From: Bacteroidales bacterium
GTDB lineage: Bacteria > Bacteroidota > Bacteroidia > Bacteroidales > UBA932
DNA length: 50,317 bases
NCBI GenBank assembly: GCA_030695025.1
Contig: JAUYTX010000026.1
Coordinates: 1 to 50,317 of the forward strand
Reading direction: 5' to 3'
Part shown: positions 18,432 to 26,993 of the stretch, piece by piece
How positions within the stretch are numbered: position 1 is the first letter of the stretch
How the letters are laid out: every line of letters starts with the position of its first letter
Made by a program: the position numbers and the translations under genes
Notes under the pieces: model-generated
Databases searched by the model: none
Told to the model about the DNA's origin: nothing
The model's input: the letters and a program-made list of their open reading frames with translations, nothing else

Positions 18432-19042
18432 GTACCCCTCCTTCCGTAAAAATAGCCCAGATTAACTCTTGCGAAAAAGAAGTAGAGCAGATGTTTGGTT
18501 TTACCAAAAGGCATCCACACAAAGAGAAGCGCAGCGGTTGTGTAATATAAAACAGGATCTACAGCATCAATCAGCATTAAGGCAGTAACTACCTGAATTG
18601 CAGTTGTAAGAATGTTCGAAATATAGTCGTCAGCAGAGGAAAAGTACCTCAAATTATCGGTCACAATCCTCTTAACCATTATCCCTGCTCCGGCCATGGA
18701 CGATATTGTCAATGCAGCAGCAGTTATATATAAAAACATGTCTGGAACTCTCTCAATTTTATCTGCCAGTAACAGTATAAAAGGAAAAAGAAGAAGTGAG
18801 ACAAACGTTCCAATATGATAAACAATACCTCCAAGATAGGTAGGCAGGTGCATATAGGCACTCTCTTTTGCTTTAGGGGACATAGCACCTGTAAAGGAGT
18901 AAATTATTCCCTCCTTTACGCTTCCGTTTGGTTGTGATAACTCTTTAGGTAAACCAAGTTTTATAAGATTTACCAGTTTTGCCGTTAAAAGAGTTATGCA
19001 AAGAAAGGCAGATATTACTGCCATTATTTGATACCACTCCAT
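18407..19042 (-). CDS. dsrM: DsrM-like membrane cytochrome b (NarI family), short
   Basis: A 211-residue integral membrane protein with about five helices. Candidate heme b ligands are H65 and H76 (in YMHLPTYLGGIVYHIG) and H184 (in FGKTKHLLYFF). This pattern fits the NarI/HdrE/DsrM group that exchanges electrons between menaquinone and an associated iron-sulfur subunit. Typical DsrM is over 300 residues and has two hemes with four histidines; only three obvious candidates are seen here, so the second heme is uncertain. It lies between dsrC and dsrK (24-nt gap and 25-bp overlap), which supports a DsrMK complex. An HdrE-like naming would be equally valid. Confidence 0.8.
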   Translation of the reverse strand: MEWYQIMAVISAFLCITLLTAKLVNLIKLGLPKELSQPNGSVKEGIIYSFTGAMSPKAKESAYMHLPTYLGGIVYHIGTFVSLLLFPFILLLADKIERVPDMFLYITAAALTISSMAGAGIMVKRIVTDNLRYFSSADDYISNILTTAIQVVTALMLIDAVDPVLYYTTAALLFVWMPFGKTKHLLYFFFARVNLGYFYGRRGTWPPIKKN

Positions 19043-19066
19043 TATAATACGATTGAAGCAGAACGG

Positions 19067-19384
19067 CTATACGCAACCATCAGGCTTGGGAAGACCGGCA
19101 ACTCTGCAGGCTCCTCTGGCAGGGCCCAACGGAAAGAGGTCATAAATTTCACGAAGTTTAATTCCGGTCTCCTGGCAAATTTTCCTGATCATAGGAGCAT
19201 TGCCCTCTTTTTCAAAATTATCCCTGATAATTTTAAGTATAGCCCAGTGTTTTTCGTTAAGTTGATCTATTCCGTCAGATTTTGCAATGAGAGCCGCAAC
19301 CTCTTCATTCCATTCAGATGGATCGGAAAGAAATCCGTCTCCATCTACGTCAAAAACTCTTCCTTCGATCTCAAGTTTCGCCAT
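19067..19384 (-). CDS. dsrC: DsrC sulfur-carrier protein
   Basis: A 105-residue protein of the DsrC/TusE family, ending in GPARGACRVAGLPKPDGCV. Both redox cysteines that define true DsrC are present: C93 and the penultimate C104, 11 residues apart, on the flexible C-terminal arm. TusE proteins of tRNA thiolation keep only the last one. Other family features are the central SEWNEEVAALIA and LNEKHWAILKIIRDNF segments. DsrC carries sulfur as a persulfide or trisulfide and is the substrate of DsrMK. It is the first gene of the operon, divergent from fhs. No dsrAB is present in the window, so the sulfur source must come from elsewhere, possibly the downstream desulfurase. Confidence 0.93.
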   Translation of the reverse strand: MAKLEIEGRVFDVDGDGFLSDPSEWNEEVAALIAKSDGIDQLNEKHWAILKIIRDNFEKEGNAPMIRKICQETGIKLREIYDLFPLGPARGACRVAGLPKPDGCV

Positions 19385-19441
19385 AGCAGTTTCAATGTTT
19401 CATTTTTGGTTAATTGCTGACGAAGTTAGAAAAATTATTAA

Positions 19442-19473
19442 TTTGCCACAAAAACATTATTGAGTTACATTTG
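19442..19473 (+). promoter_or_regulatory. Bacteroidota-type promoter of fhs (-33 and -7)
   Basis: A TTTG at 19442-19445 is followed, after exactly 20 nt, by TACATTTG at 19466-19473. Both elements and the spacing fit the Bacteroidota housekeeping promoter consensus TTTG-N19-21-TAnnTTTG. Transcription would start near 19480, giving a leader of about 37 nt before the fhs ATG at 19517. This is the best-formed promoter in the window and helps place the window in this phylum. Confidence 0.65.
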
Positions 19474-19516
19474 TTTTATAATAAAAAGTAATTGTTTTAC
19501 ATCAAATTTTATTAAA

Positions 19517-21178
19517 ATGACAGATTTGGAAATTGCCCGCACTATTAAAATGCAACCCATTGCAGATGTTGCGAAAAAGCTAGGTATAGATCCGGACGAT
19601 CTGGAACTCTACGGAAAATACAAGGCGAAATTGCCCTTAAAGTATATTGACAGAAATAAATTTGGCAAACTTGTGCTTGTTTCAGCAATTTCACCTACAC
19701 CTGCAGGTGAAGGTAAGACCACCGTTTCCATTGGCCTATCCCAAGGATTGAACAGAATCGGCAAAAAGTCGGTTGTTGTTCTAAGGGAGCCATCTCTTGG
19801 CCCTGTTTTCGGCATTAAAGGTGGTGCAACCGGCGGAGGTTATTCACAGGTTCTACCTATGGAGGATATTAACCTCCACTTTACCGGAGACTTTGCAGCA
19901 ATCGAAAAAGCCCACAATCTGCTTGCAGCACTTATTGATAATAACATCCAGAGTAAAACCCGTTCTCTGGGTCTTGACCCGAGAACTATCTCATGGAAGA
20001 GGGTTATGGATATGAACGATAGGTCGCTCAGGACAATAGTTGCAGGGCTTGGCGGCACAACCCACGGTATTCCGCGTGAAACCGGGTTTGATATCACCGC
20101 TGCATCGGAAGTGATGGCAATTCTGTGCCTGTCAAAGAACCTGGAGGATCTTAAAGAGAGGCTGGGTAAAATTTTCATTGGTTTTACCTTTGATAAGAAG
20201 CCAATTTTCGCAAAAGATTTAAAAGCACAAGGAGCAATGGCCGCTTTGCTGAAAGATGCAATTAAGCCAAATCTTGTTCAGACAATAGAGGGAACCCCGG
20301 CAATTATTCACGGAGGACCTTTTGCAAACATTGCCCAGGGAACAAACACAGTAATCGCCACACAGACCGCAATGTCTCTTACCGATTTTACAGTTACTGA
20401 GGCAGGTTTCGGCTTTGACCTAGGTGCCGAAAAGTTTCTTGACATAAAATGCCGCAGCGCAAAGTTATCGCCAAACGCAGCTGTTCTTGTTGCAACGGTG
20501 AGAGCACTAAAGTATCACGGCGGAATGTCTCTTAAAGATATAAAAACGCCTAACGTTGATGCTTTGGCTAAGGGAATTGTTAACCTTGAAAAGCATGTTG
20601 AAAATATCAGACTTTTCAGTCTTAACCCTGTTGTTGCAATAAATCGCTTTGTAACGGATTCTCAGGAAGAGCTGGATTTTATCCTCAATTTTTGCAAAAG
20701 CAAAAACATTCCTGCAACCGTTGCCGATGTATGGGCAAAAGGGGGCGAAGGCGCAGAAACCCTTGCAAAATTGGTAGTTGAGGCAACAAAAGACTGTTGT
20801 CCAAACTTTGCTCCGCTCTACCCTTTGACCGACACTGTTGAACAGAAAATTGAAACCATCTCCAAAAAGATTTACGGAGCCGAGGCGGTTGACTATACCG
20901 CAAAAGCAAAAAATGATCTTAAAAAGATAGAAAACCTGGGACTTGGAGGACTTGCAATATGTATGGCCAAAACTCAGAAGTCACTCTCCGACAATCCTGA
21001 CCTTTTAGGGCGACCAAAAGATTTTGTAATCACAGTAAGAGAGATAGAGATAGCCTCAGGTGCAGGTTTTCTTGTTCCTATAACCGGAGAGATTATGAGA
21101 ATGCCTGGATTGCCTGAAGAGCCATCATCAGAGAGGATAGATATAGATAATGATGGCAATATTTCAGGCCTCTTTTAG
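19517..21178 (+). CDS. fhs: Formate-tetrahydrofolate ligase
   Basis: A 553-residue enzyme, the full family length. It makes 10-formyl-THF from formate, THF and ATP, and can run in reverse in amino-acid fermenters to gain ATP. The ATP-binding loop reads TPAGEGKTT near the N-terminus, followed by LREPSLGPVFGIKGGATGGG, TRSLGLDPR, GGTTHGIPRETGFDIT and ends with GEIMRMPGLP. The start at 19517 (MTDLEIARTIKMQ) is chosen over an ATG 19 codons upstream, which precedes or overlaps the promoter element. Its 3' end lies 4 nt from hisIE on the other strand. It may serve purine/methionine C1 supply or histidine/glycine catabolism. Confidence 0.97.
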   Translation: MTDLEIARTIKMQPIADVAKKLGIDPDDLELYGKYKAKLPLKYIDRNKFGKLVLVSAISPTPAGEGKTTVSIGLSQGLNRIGKKSVVVLREPSLGPVFGIKGGATGGGYSQVLPMEDINLHFTGDFAAIEKAHNLLAALIDNNIQSKTRSLGLDPRTISWKRVMDMNDRSLRTIVAGLGGTTHGIPRETGFDITAASEVMAILCLSKNLEDLKERLGKIFIGFTFDKKPIFAKDLKAQGAMAALLKDAIKPNLVQTIEGTPAIIHGGPFANIAQGTNTVIATQTAMSLTDFTVTEAGFGFDLGAEKFLDIKCRSAKLSPNAAVLVATVRALKYHGGMSLKDIKTPNVDALAKGIVNLEKHVENIRLFSLNPVVAINRFVTDSQEELDFILNFCKSKNIPATVADVWAKGGEGAETLAKLVVEATKDCCPNFAPLYPLTDTVEQKIETISKKIYGAEAVDYTAKAKNDLKKIENLGLGGLAICMAKTQKSLSDNPDLLGRPKDFVITVREIEIASGAGFLVPITGEIMRMPGLPEEPSSERIDIDNDGNISGLF

Positions 21179-21182
21179 TGAA

Positions 21183-21797
21183 CTATTTCATTCTTGAGAA
21201 CAATTCATCCTCAATATCAGCAAGTGAAAGGTTGAAGTTCTCAAGCAAAACCAAAAGATGGTATATGAGATCACCGGTTTCATATACCAATCTTTTTTTA
21301 TCACCCTTTATAGCTTCGATTATTGTCTCAGCAGACTCCTCTCCCACCTTTTTAGATATTCTCTCAACCCCTTCTTCAAAAAGTTTTGTGGTATATGAGC
21401 CCTCTGGCATCTCTTCATGCCTCTTTCTGATAATCTCATTCAATTTCCCCAGAAAACCCTCGCCATCTCTTCCCTTAAAACAACTGACAGAGCCGGTATG
21501 ACAAACCACTCCTGTTGGATTTACCCTAATTAAAATCGTATCATTATCACAGTCTGCTTCATAGCTCACTATGTTAAGGTAGTTACCGCTGCTCTCTCCT
21601 TTAGTCCAGAGTCTCTGTTTTGAGCGGCTGAAAAATGTGACGAGGCACGTTTGAAGGCTTTTCTCCCACGACTCAAGATTCATATAGCCCAGCATAAGAA
21701 CCTTGAGAGTTTTGTCATCCTGAATTATAGCCGGAATAAGCTGAAGAGGATTTTGGAAAACACTTTCTGTTATGTTTGACCTAATATTATTGCTCAT
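21183..21797 (-). CDS. hisIE: Bifunctional phosphoribosyl-AMP cyclohydrolase/phosphoribosyl-ATP pyrophosphatase
   Basis: A 204-residue fusion catalysing steps 2 and 3 of histidine synthesis. The N-terminal HisI domain (about 1-115) has LIPAIIQDDKTLKVLMLGYM, GESSGNYLNI and the metal-binding CDNDTILIRVNPTGVVCHTG. The C-terminal HisE domain (about 118-204) has the MazG-like EEGVERISKKVGEESAETII and YETGDLIYHLLVLL helices. It is the last gene of the his operon, 100 nt after hisF; that gap holds no recognisable gene or terminator. It is convergent with fhs. Confidence 0.96.
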   Translation of the reverse strand: MSNNIRSNITESVFQNPLQLIPAIIQDDKTLKVLMLGYMNLESWEKSLQTCLVTFFSRSKQRLWTKGESSGNYLNIVSYEADCDNDTILIRVNPTGVVCHTGSVSCFKGRDGEGFLGKLNEIIRKRHEEMPEGSYTTKLFEEGVERISKKVGEESAETIIEAIKGDKKRLVYETGDLIYHLLVLLENFNLSLADIEDELFSRMK

Positions 21798-21897
21798 CTC
21801 TTTAAATTTTCGAATATTTATAACTTCTCTTTTTGTATATTATTAACTCTTTCTGCAACATATTCACCTGGTTAGTTAGATTTACCTATAGTTACTA

Positions 21898-22656
21898 TCA
21901 GACAATTCTAACCGGCACTCCGCAAGAAGAGAGATGTTTTTTTAGCGAAGAAATGGGCAGTGTTCCTTCATGAAATACTGAAGCAGCAAGGGCAGCGTCT
22001 GCACCACTATTTAAGAAAAGTTCACTAAAGTGCTCCATTTTACCCGCTCCTCCGGAGGCAATAACAGGTATACTCAGCTGATTACAGAGTTTAGCCAAAG
22101 TGTCAACTGCAAAACCCTTCTTTGTACCATCGTTGTCCATTGATGTAAAGAGAATCTCCCCGGCACCTCTTGATTCTGCCTCATTTGCCCATTCGAAAAG
22201 TTCTCTATGGGCACTATTTCTGCCTCCATTACTCATAACCCTCCAACTATTTTCCAACAGTTTTGCATCAATTGCCACCACAACAAATTGTGATCCGTAT
22301 CTTGCTGCCACCTTTTCAATCAAAGTGGGATCCTTTAATGCAGCGCTGTTTAAAGAAATTTTGTCCGCTCCTGAATCCAGCAATCTTGAAGCATCATCAG
22401 CTGTTGATATTCCACCGCCTACCGTAAAGGGGATATTCAGGGTATCGGCTACCTTTCTGACAAGTGACAGAAATGTTCCCCTCCCTTGGTTAGTGGCGCT
22501 GATATCAAGATAAACAAGCTCATCAGCTCCCTGCTGAGAGTACATTCTTCCCATCTCAACCGGATCACCCATAACTCTGAGATTAACAAAATTAACCCCT
22601 TTTACAGTCTCTCCTTCGTGCACATCAAGGCACGGTATTATCCTTTTTGCAACCAT
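21898..22656 (-). CDS. hisF: Imidazole glycerol phosphate synthase cyclase subunit
   Basis: A 252-residue TIM barrel that, with HisH, converts PRFAR plus ammonia to imidazole glycerol phosphate and AICAR. The catalytic aspartates are D11 (IIPCLDVHEG) and the one in FTSMDNDGTKKG (about 130). GGGIST and ASGGAGKMEHF form the phosphate-binding loops. It overlaps the 3' end of hisA by 19 bp, so translation is coupled. The length is the normal family length. Confidence 0.96.
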   Translation of the reverse strand: MVAKRIIPCLDVHEGETVKGVNFVNLRVMGDPVEMGRMYSQQGADELVYLDISATNQGRGTFLSLVRKVADTLNIPFTVGGGISTADDASRLLDSGADKISLNSAALKDPTLIEKVAARYGSQFVVVAIDAKLLENSWRVMSNGGRNSAHRELFEWANEAESRGAGEILFTSMDNDGTKKGFAVDTLAKLCNQLSIPVIASGGAGKMEHFSELFLNSGADAALAASVFHEGTLPISSLKKHLSSCGVPVRIV

Positions 22657-23402
22657 TTTATTAACTCCTCTGCATTAATTCTGCTTTCGTAAAAGGCCTT
22701 TCCAACAATAACACCATTTGAACCTGTTTCAATTACTCCGGAGATATCGTCAATTGAAGATATGCCTCCGCTTGCAATAAGGTATATTTGTGGGAACATT
22801 GCTCTGATTTTAGTGTATAACTTTAATGCCGGTCCTTCGAGCAGCCCATCCTTTGATATATCGGTGCATATAATTTTTGATATATCTAATTTAGTAACGC
22901 TTCCTATAACATCATATACTGTTTTATCTGTCTGCTCTTTCCATCCTTTTACCGAAACCTTTTCTTCCCTGACATCTGTACCTACAATAACTCTTTCTGA
23001 GCCAAACTCTTTCACTATAGATTCCAGTGTTTGAAAGCTTTCTGTTGCAATACTGCCACAAATTACCTCTGTGGCTCCTGCATCAAAGCATTTTTTTGCG
23101 CTTTCGAGACACTTTATCCCACCGCCGAACTGAATTACAACATCAACTTCAGATGCAATTCTTTTAAGAACATTAAGATTTACAGGAAAACTAGCCTTAG
23201 CACCTTCAAGATCTACTATATGTAATCTATTATAACCTGCTTTTTTAAAAGCTTTTGCAACCTCCACCGGATCCGGCGAATACTCTTTTACTGTATCATA
23301 ACACCCTTTGGTTAACCTGACGCATTTACCTTCATAAATGTCAATTGCCGGTATTACCTCAAATTTTATATTTTTTTGGATATCTCTCATTTTCATCTCC
23401 AA
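22638..23402 (-). CDS. hisA: ProFAR isomerase
   Basis: A 254-residue TIM barrel that isomerises ProFAR to PRFAR. Key features are PAIDIYEGKCVRLTKG with the catalytic Asp near residue 17, VDLEGAK, QFGGGIK and ICTDISKDG carrying the second catalytic Asp, and IASGGISS for phosphate binding. An ATG at codon 5 (MRDIQKN) is an alternative start; the tail before the barrel is slightly longer than usual. It sits between hisH and hisF in the operon. Confidence 0.95.
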   Translation of the reverse strand: MEMKMRDIQKNIKFEVIPAIDIYEGKCVRLTKGCYDTVKEYSPDPVEVAKAFKKAGYNRLHIVDLEGAKASFPVNLNVLKRIASEVDVVIQFGGGIKCLESAKKCFDAGATEVICGSIATESFQTLESIVKEFGSERVIVGTDVREEKVSVKGWKEQTDKTVYDVIGSVTKLDISKIICTDISKDGLLEGPALKLYTKIRAMFPQIYLIASGGISSIDDISGVIETGSNGVIVGKAFYESRINAEELIKWLQKG

Positions 23403-23442
23403 TCTTTAATATGTTTAGTTTACACTAGATTATTGTGTACTG

Positions 23443-24036
23443 TTATTTTAATGTATTCATGGTTAAGAAGTTCATCAAAAACCTCTCTCCGGCAACACCA
23501 CTTTTCTCGGGATGAAACTGTGTTCCGTAAAAATTGTCTTTGTTCAGAGTTGAGCTGAATTCAACCCCGTAATTAGTTGTAGATATTGTTGATACTCCCC
23601 TTTCGGGTGCAAATGAGTGTACAAAATAGAACCACTCGCCATTTTCCAACTCATTAAACAACGGATTATCTGTACCGTACACCCTGTTCCATCCCATATG
23701 TGGAATCTTTATATTGTCTCCTCTTAGTTTTATCACCCTCTCAGGAAAAACAGAAAGAGACTCAGTGTCACCCTCCTCACTGTAAGAACACAAAACCTGC
23801 ATTCCAATACAGATACCAAGCACCGGGACTTTAAGGCCTTTTATAACCTCCTCCAGCCCTCTCTTCTTTATCTCCCGCATAACAGCTGAGGCCTCCCCAA
23901 CTCCGGGAAGAATTACATGAGATGATTTTGTGATAATATCCTTATCAGATGTAACAGTGTAGTTGAGCCCCGCCCTCTTAACAGCATTGCAAAGAGAGAA
24001 GATGTTTCCTGTTCCGTAGTCTATTATTGTTACCAT
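23443..24036 (-). CDS. hisH: Imidazole glycerol phosphate synthase glutaminase subunit
   Basis: A 197-residue class I glutamine amidotransferase. Nucleophile C76 is in VLGICIGMQVL, with H175 and E177 in GTQFHPEKSG completing the triad. DYGTGNIFS opens the fold and LPGVGEA is the next family motif. It supplies ammonia from glutamine to HisF. It begins 10 nt after the hisCB stop and is followed by a 40-nt gap before hisA. Confidence 0.96.
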   Translation of the reverse strand: MVTIIDYGTGNIFSLCNAVKRAGLNYTVTSDKDIITKSSHVILPGVGEASAVMREIKKRGLEEVIKGLKVPVLGICIGMQVLCSYSEEGDTESLSVFPERVIKLRGDNIKIPHMGWNRVYGTDNPLFNELENGEWFYFVHSFAPERGVSTISTTNYGVEFSSTLNKDNFYGTQFHPEKSGVAGERFLMNFLTMNTLK

Positions 24037-24046
24037 ATCTATAAAT

Positions 24047-25693
24047 TCAAATTATGCCTTTACTGCTGGGAACCGATTGTAAATTGCCGGATGCCAGTGC
24101 CATTTTAAGTGCTCTTGCAAACGCTTTAAAAACGGCCTCTGCTTTGTGGTGGTCATTCTCTCCTTCTGCCTTGACATTAAGAGTGAATTTTCCTGCCGAA
24201 GCAAGGGTTGAAAAGAAGTGTGCAAACATTTCACAAGGAAATTCTCCAATTTTATCGCCTCTGAAATCTACCTTCCAGTTAAAGCCAGCTCTCCCTCCAA
24301 GATCTATCAGAACTGTTGCCTCTGATTCGTCCATAGGAAGAGAAAAGCCATATCTTTCATAGTTCCCGGCTGATGTGAAATATCTGTTGAGAGCATCTCC
24401 CAGTACTATTGCTACATCCTCTACGGTGTGGTGAAAATCTACCCAAAGATCTCCGGAGACATCAATATCAAGAGATATTCCCCCGTGTGTTGAGATCTGT
24501 TCAAGCATATGATCAAAAAAGCCTATGCCTGTATTCAAGCTTGAAAGTCCGGCTCCGGTGAAGTCTGCCTTAAGTGTGATTGCAGTCTCTCGCGTTATCC
24601 TTGACACCTCCACGAAGGGGTTCAGAGGAAAAATAAAGGGCTCTTTTCCAAAATTCGAAATGAGCATTATTAGCCTGTCGTTCTCTGCCGGCTTACCTAT
24701 TGTTATTCTTAAACATCCCTCACATCCAGATACTTTGCTTCTGTCTCTTACAATAACTCCGTTATTCAGCAACAGATTGTACATTTCTGTGGCATTCCTG
24801 AATTTTACAAGCAGAAAATTTGCGTTGCTGTCATATACCTTTACAACCTCTGAAAGCTCTCTAAGACTACTTGCAACTCTCTCCCTCTCTGAAAGAATTC
24901 CACCCAGGGTTTTACTCCCCTCTCTAATCCTTTTGATTGCTAACTCCTGGCTAATCCTATTTAAATTGTATGGATATTTAACTCTGTTAAGATATGTTAT
25001 CACCCTGGCGTTTCCAAAGGCAAATCCAACCCTCAGTGCTGCCATTCCCATTGATTTTGACATGGTCTGCAATACGATAAGATTAGGGTACTCACTCAGC
25101 AAAGGTATATAACCCTCGTCGCCCGAAAAATCACCATAAGCCTCGTCAACTACCACAATTCCCTTAAACTTTTTTACAATACCAAGTACTGCCTCTTTAT
25201 CCAGCAGGTTGCCTGTAGGGTTGTTTGGAGAACAAAGGAAAATAACCTTTGAATTATTATCAGACAAATTTACAAGCGCCTGAGTATCCAAGGTGAAATC
25301 AACTTTTAGCGGAGCCTCCCGGTATTCAATATCATTTATCGATGCTGCAACTTTATACATCCCGTATGTCGGAGAGATTGATACTATATTATCTCTACGC
25401 GGCTCACAAAAGACCCTCATAATAAGGTCAATAGCCTCATCACTTCCATTACCGGCAAAGATCATATCCTCGTTAACTCCTTTTTTTAAAGCCAGTTCAC
25501 GCTTTAATAACTTATGGTGTGGGTCGGGATATCTGTTGTACCCCATATTGTATGGGTTTTCGTTTGCATCAAGATAGGTTCCGTACCCTGCATTACTCTC
25601 ATCTCTTGCTGTTGAGTATGGGGTGAGCCTTTTTATATTTTCCCTGATTATTGATTCGGGAAAGTTTTCTGATCTTGCAGTTGTCATGGTCAT
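24047..25693 (-). CDS. hisCB: HisC-HisB fusion: histidinol-phosphate aminotransferase + imidazoleglycerol-phosphate dehydratase
   Basis: A 548-residue single reading frame. Residues 1-355 form a PLP aminotransferase (LDANENPYN 41-49, SPNNPTG 155-161, VVDEAYGDF 181-189, PLP lysine K213 in TMSKSMG, ALRVGF 219-224). Residues 361-548 form a complete IGP dehydratase (TGIGFFDHML 388-397, HHTVED 421-426, PMDESEA 453-459, DHHKAEAVFK 514-523), with the Mn-binding His/Glu residues kept in both halves. Thus one protein does steps 6 and 7 of the pathway, in the reverse order of its domains. The HAD histidinol-phosphatase domain that fronts many HisB proteins is absent. Joining adjacent genes hisC and hisB in the usual operon order explains the fusion. 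Confidence 0.93.
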   Translation of the reverse strand: MTMTTARSENFPESIIRENIKRLTPYSTARDESNAGYGTYLDANENPYNMGYNRYPDPHHKLLKRELALKKGVNEDMIFAGNGSDEAIDLIMRVFCEPRRDNIVSISPTYGMYKVAASINDIEYREAPLKVDFTLDTQALVNLSDNNSKVIFLCSPNNPTGNLLDKEAVLGIVKKFKGIVVVDEAYGDFSGDEGYIPLLSEYPNLIVLQTMSKSMGMAALRVGFAFGNARVITYLNRVKYPYNLNRISQELAIKRIREGSKTLGGILSERERVASSLRELSEVVKVYDSNANFLLVKFRNATEMYNLLLNNGVIVRDRSKVSGCEGCLRITIGKPAENDRLIMLISNFGKEPFIFPLNPFVEVSRITRETAITLKADFTGAGLSSLNTGIGFFDHMLEQISTHGGISLDIDVSGDLWVDFHHTVEDVAIVLGDALNRYFTSAGNYERYGFSLPMDESEATVLIDLGGRAGFNWKVDFRGDKIGEFPCEMFAHFFSTLASAGKFTLNVKAEGENDHHKAEAVFKAFARALKMALASGNLQSVPSSKGII

Positions 25694-25703
25694 TTTTTTA
25701 TTG

Positions 25704-26993
25704 TTATAATCGCTGACTAATTTGCCTAAGCCTTATTTCGCAGGCGTTTTTGTGTGCATCAAGCCCCTCGGCAGCTGCCATGTCCGAAATTACCGGCCCA
25801 AGGTTTTTAATGCCCTCGCTGCTTAATTCCTGAAAGGTAATTGTCTTCATGAAACTCTCAAGTGAGAGCGAACCCTGAGATCGCGCCCATCCGTTGGTTG
25901 GCAGAGTATGATTGGTTCCTGAGGCATAATCCCCTGCGCTTTCAGGTGACCAATTTCCGATAAACACACTCCCGGCCGCAGTTATCCTATTAGCTATCTT
26001 CCATGGATTCTTAAGAGCAATAATAAGGTGTTCCGGTGCATAAAAGTTTGAAAAAGCAACCATGCTCTCTCTGTTTGCAAACACTATCACCCTGCTTGTT
26101 TCCAGCGCCCCTTCAATCTCATTGTATCTTGGCAAAGAGGCCTTTTGCTCATTGACAGCATCAATACATTTTTGTGCCAACTGCACAGAGTTACATAACA
26201 AAATGACCTGAGAATCTGAACCGTGTTCTGCCTGTGAAAGCAGGTCTGCTGCTACAAAATCGGGCTCTGACGTCTCATCAGCCATTACCAGTAATTCCGA
26301 AGGACCAGCAACCATGTCTATCGAAACATATTTACTCACAAGTTGCTTGGCAACCGATACATACTGGTTTCCGGGGCCAAATATCTTGTCAACTTTTCTT
26401 ATGCTTTCCGTTCCAAAGGCCATTGCTGCAATTGCCTGCGCTCCTCCAACCGTTACCATATTGGTCACTCCGGCTTTATAAGCTGCATATGTAATAGCGG
26501 GGTTAATCGTTCCATCTTTTGAAGGAGGTGTAAAGAGAGTAATCTCACTGCAACCGGCAATCTTTGCAGGAAGAGCCAACATTAGAACGGTTGAAAAGAG
26601 TGGTGCTGAACCTCCGGGAATATAGAGGCCGACCCTCTCTACCGGAAGGCGCTTCATAATACATCTCACCCCTTCTGTTGTTGTCAGGTCAATATCTTCT
26701 CTAACCTGAGCCCTGTGAAATTTTTCAATGTTTTCACATGCGGTGTCAATTGATCTTTTAAGCTGATTATCAATGGCTGTTTCCGATTCTGTCAGAATAT
26801 TTTTATCTGAATAAAGAGATTTAAGTTCAACTCCGTCATATTTTTGGGTGAGATCGTACAGAGCCTTGTCACCCTCTTGTTTCACATAAGAGATAATCTC
26901 GGAAACCCTCAGTTCAACAACAGGGTTATCTCCCGATGGCCTGGATGCAAGCTCCTGCCATACTTCTCTTTGAGGTTCGATGAATAATTTCAT
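25704..26993 (-). CDS. hisD: Histidinol dehydrogenase
   Basis: A 429-residue, NAD- and zinc-dependent enzyme that oxidises histidinol to histidine in two steps. Recognisable motifs are VGLYIPGGSAPLFSTVLM, FGPGNQYVSVAK, AGPSELLV, SQAEHGSDSQV and YASGTNHTLPTNGWAR, which include zinc ligands and the catalytic Glu/His region. The length is normal. The start overlaps the last base of the hisG stop (TAATG arrangement), giving tight translational coupling. Confidence 0.97.
   Translation of the reverse strand: MKLFIEPQREVWQELASRPSGDNPVVELRVSEIISYVKQEGDKALYDLTQKYDGVELKSLYSDKNILTESETAIDNQLKRSIDTACENIEKFHRAQVREDIDLTTTEGVRCIMKRLPVERVGLYIPGGSAPLFSTVLMLALPAKIAGCSEITLFTPPSKDGTINPAITYAAYKAGVTNMVTVGGAQAIAAMAFGTESIRKVDKIFGPGNQYVSVAKQLVSKYVSIDMVAGPSELLVMADETSEPDFVAADLLSQAEHGSDSQVILLCNSVQLAQKCIDAVNEQKASLPRYNEIEGALETSRVIVFANRESMVAFSNFYAPEHLIIALKNPWKIANRITAAGSVFIGNWSPESAGDYASGTNHTLPTNGWARSQGSLSLESFMKTITFQELSSEGIKNLGPVISDMAAAEGLDAHKNACEIRLRQISQRL

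Noticed and set aside
19067-19384. Calling the DsrC homologue TusE (tRNA thiolation)
   Set aside because: TusE lacks the upstream cysteine of the C-terminal arm; here both C93 and C104 are present and the neighbours are DsrM/DsrK-like, not tus genes.
21798-21897. 100-nt gap between hisF and hisIE examined for a small gene or terminator
   Set aside because: No convincing ORF, hairpin with T run or promoter pair was seen; it is likely a plain intergenic spacer within the operon.
24052-24249. Second short ORF inside the IGPD part of hisCB
   Set aside because: It is an alternative frame of the real gene; the conserved IGPD motifs all lie in the long frame, so there is no sign of a frameshift that splits hisCB.
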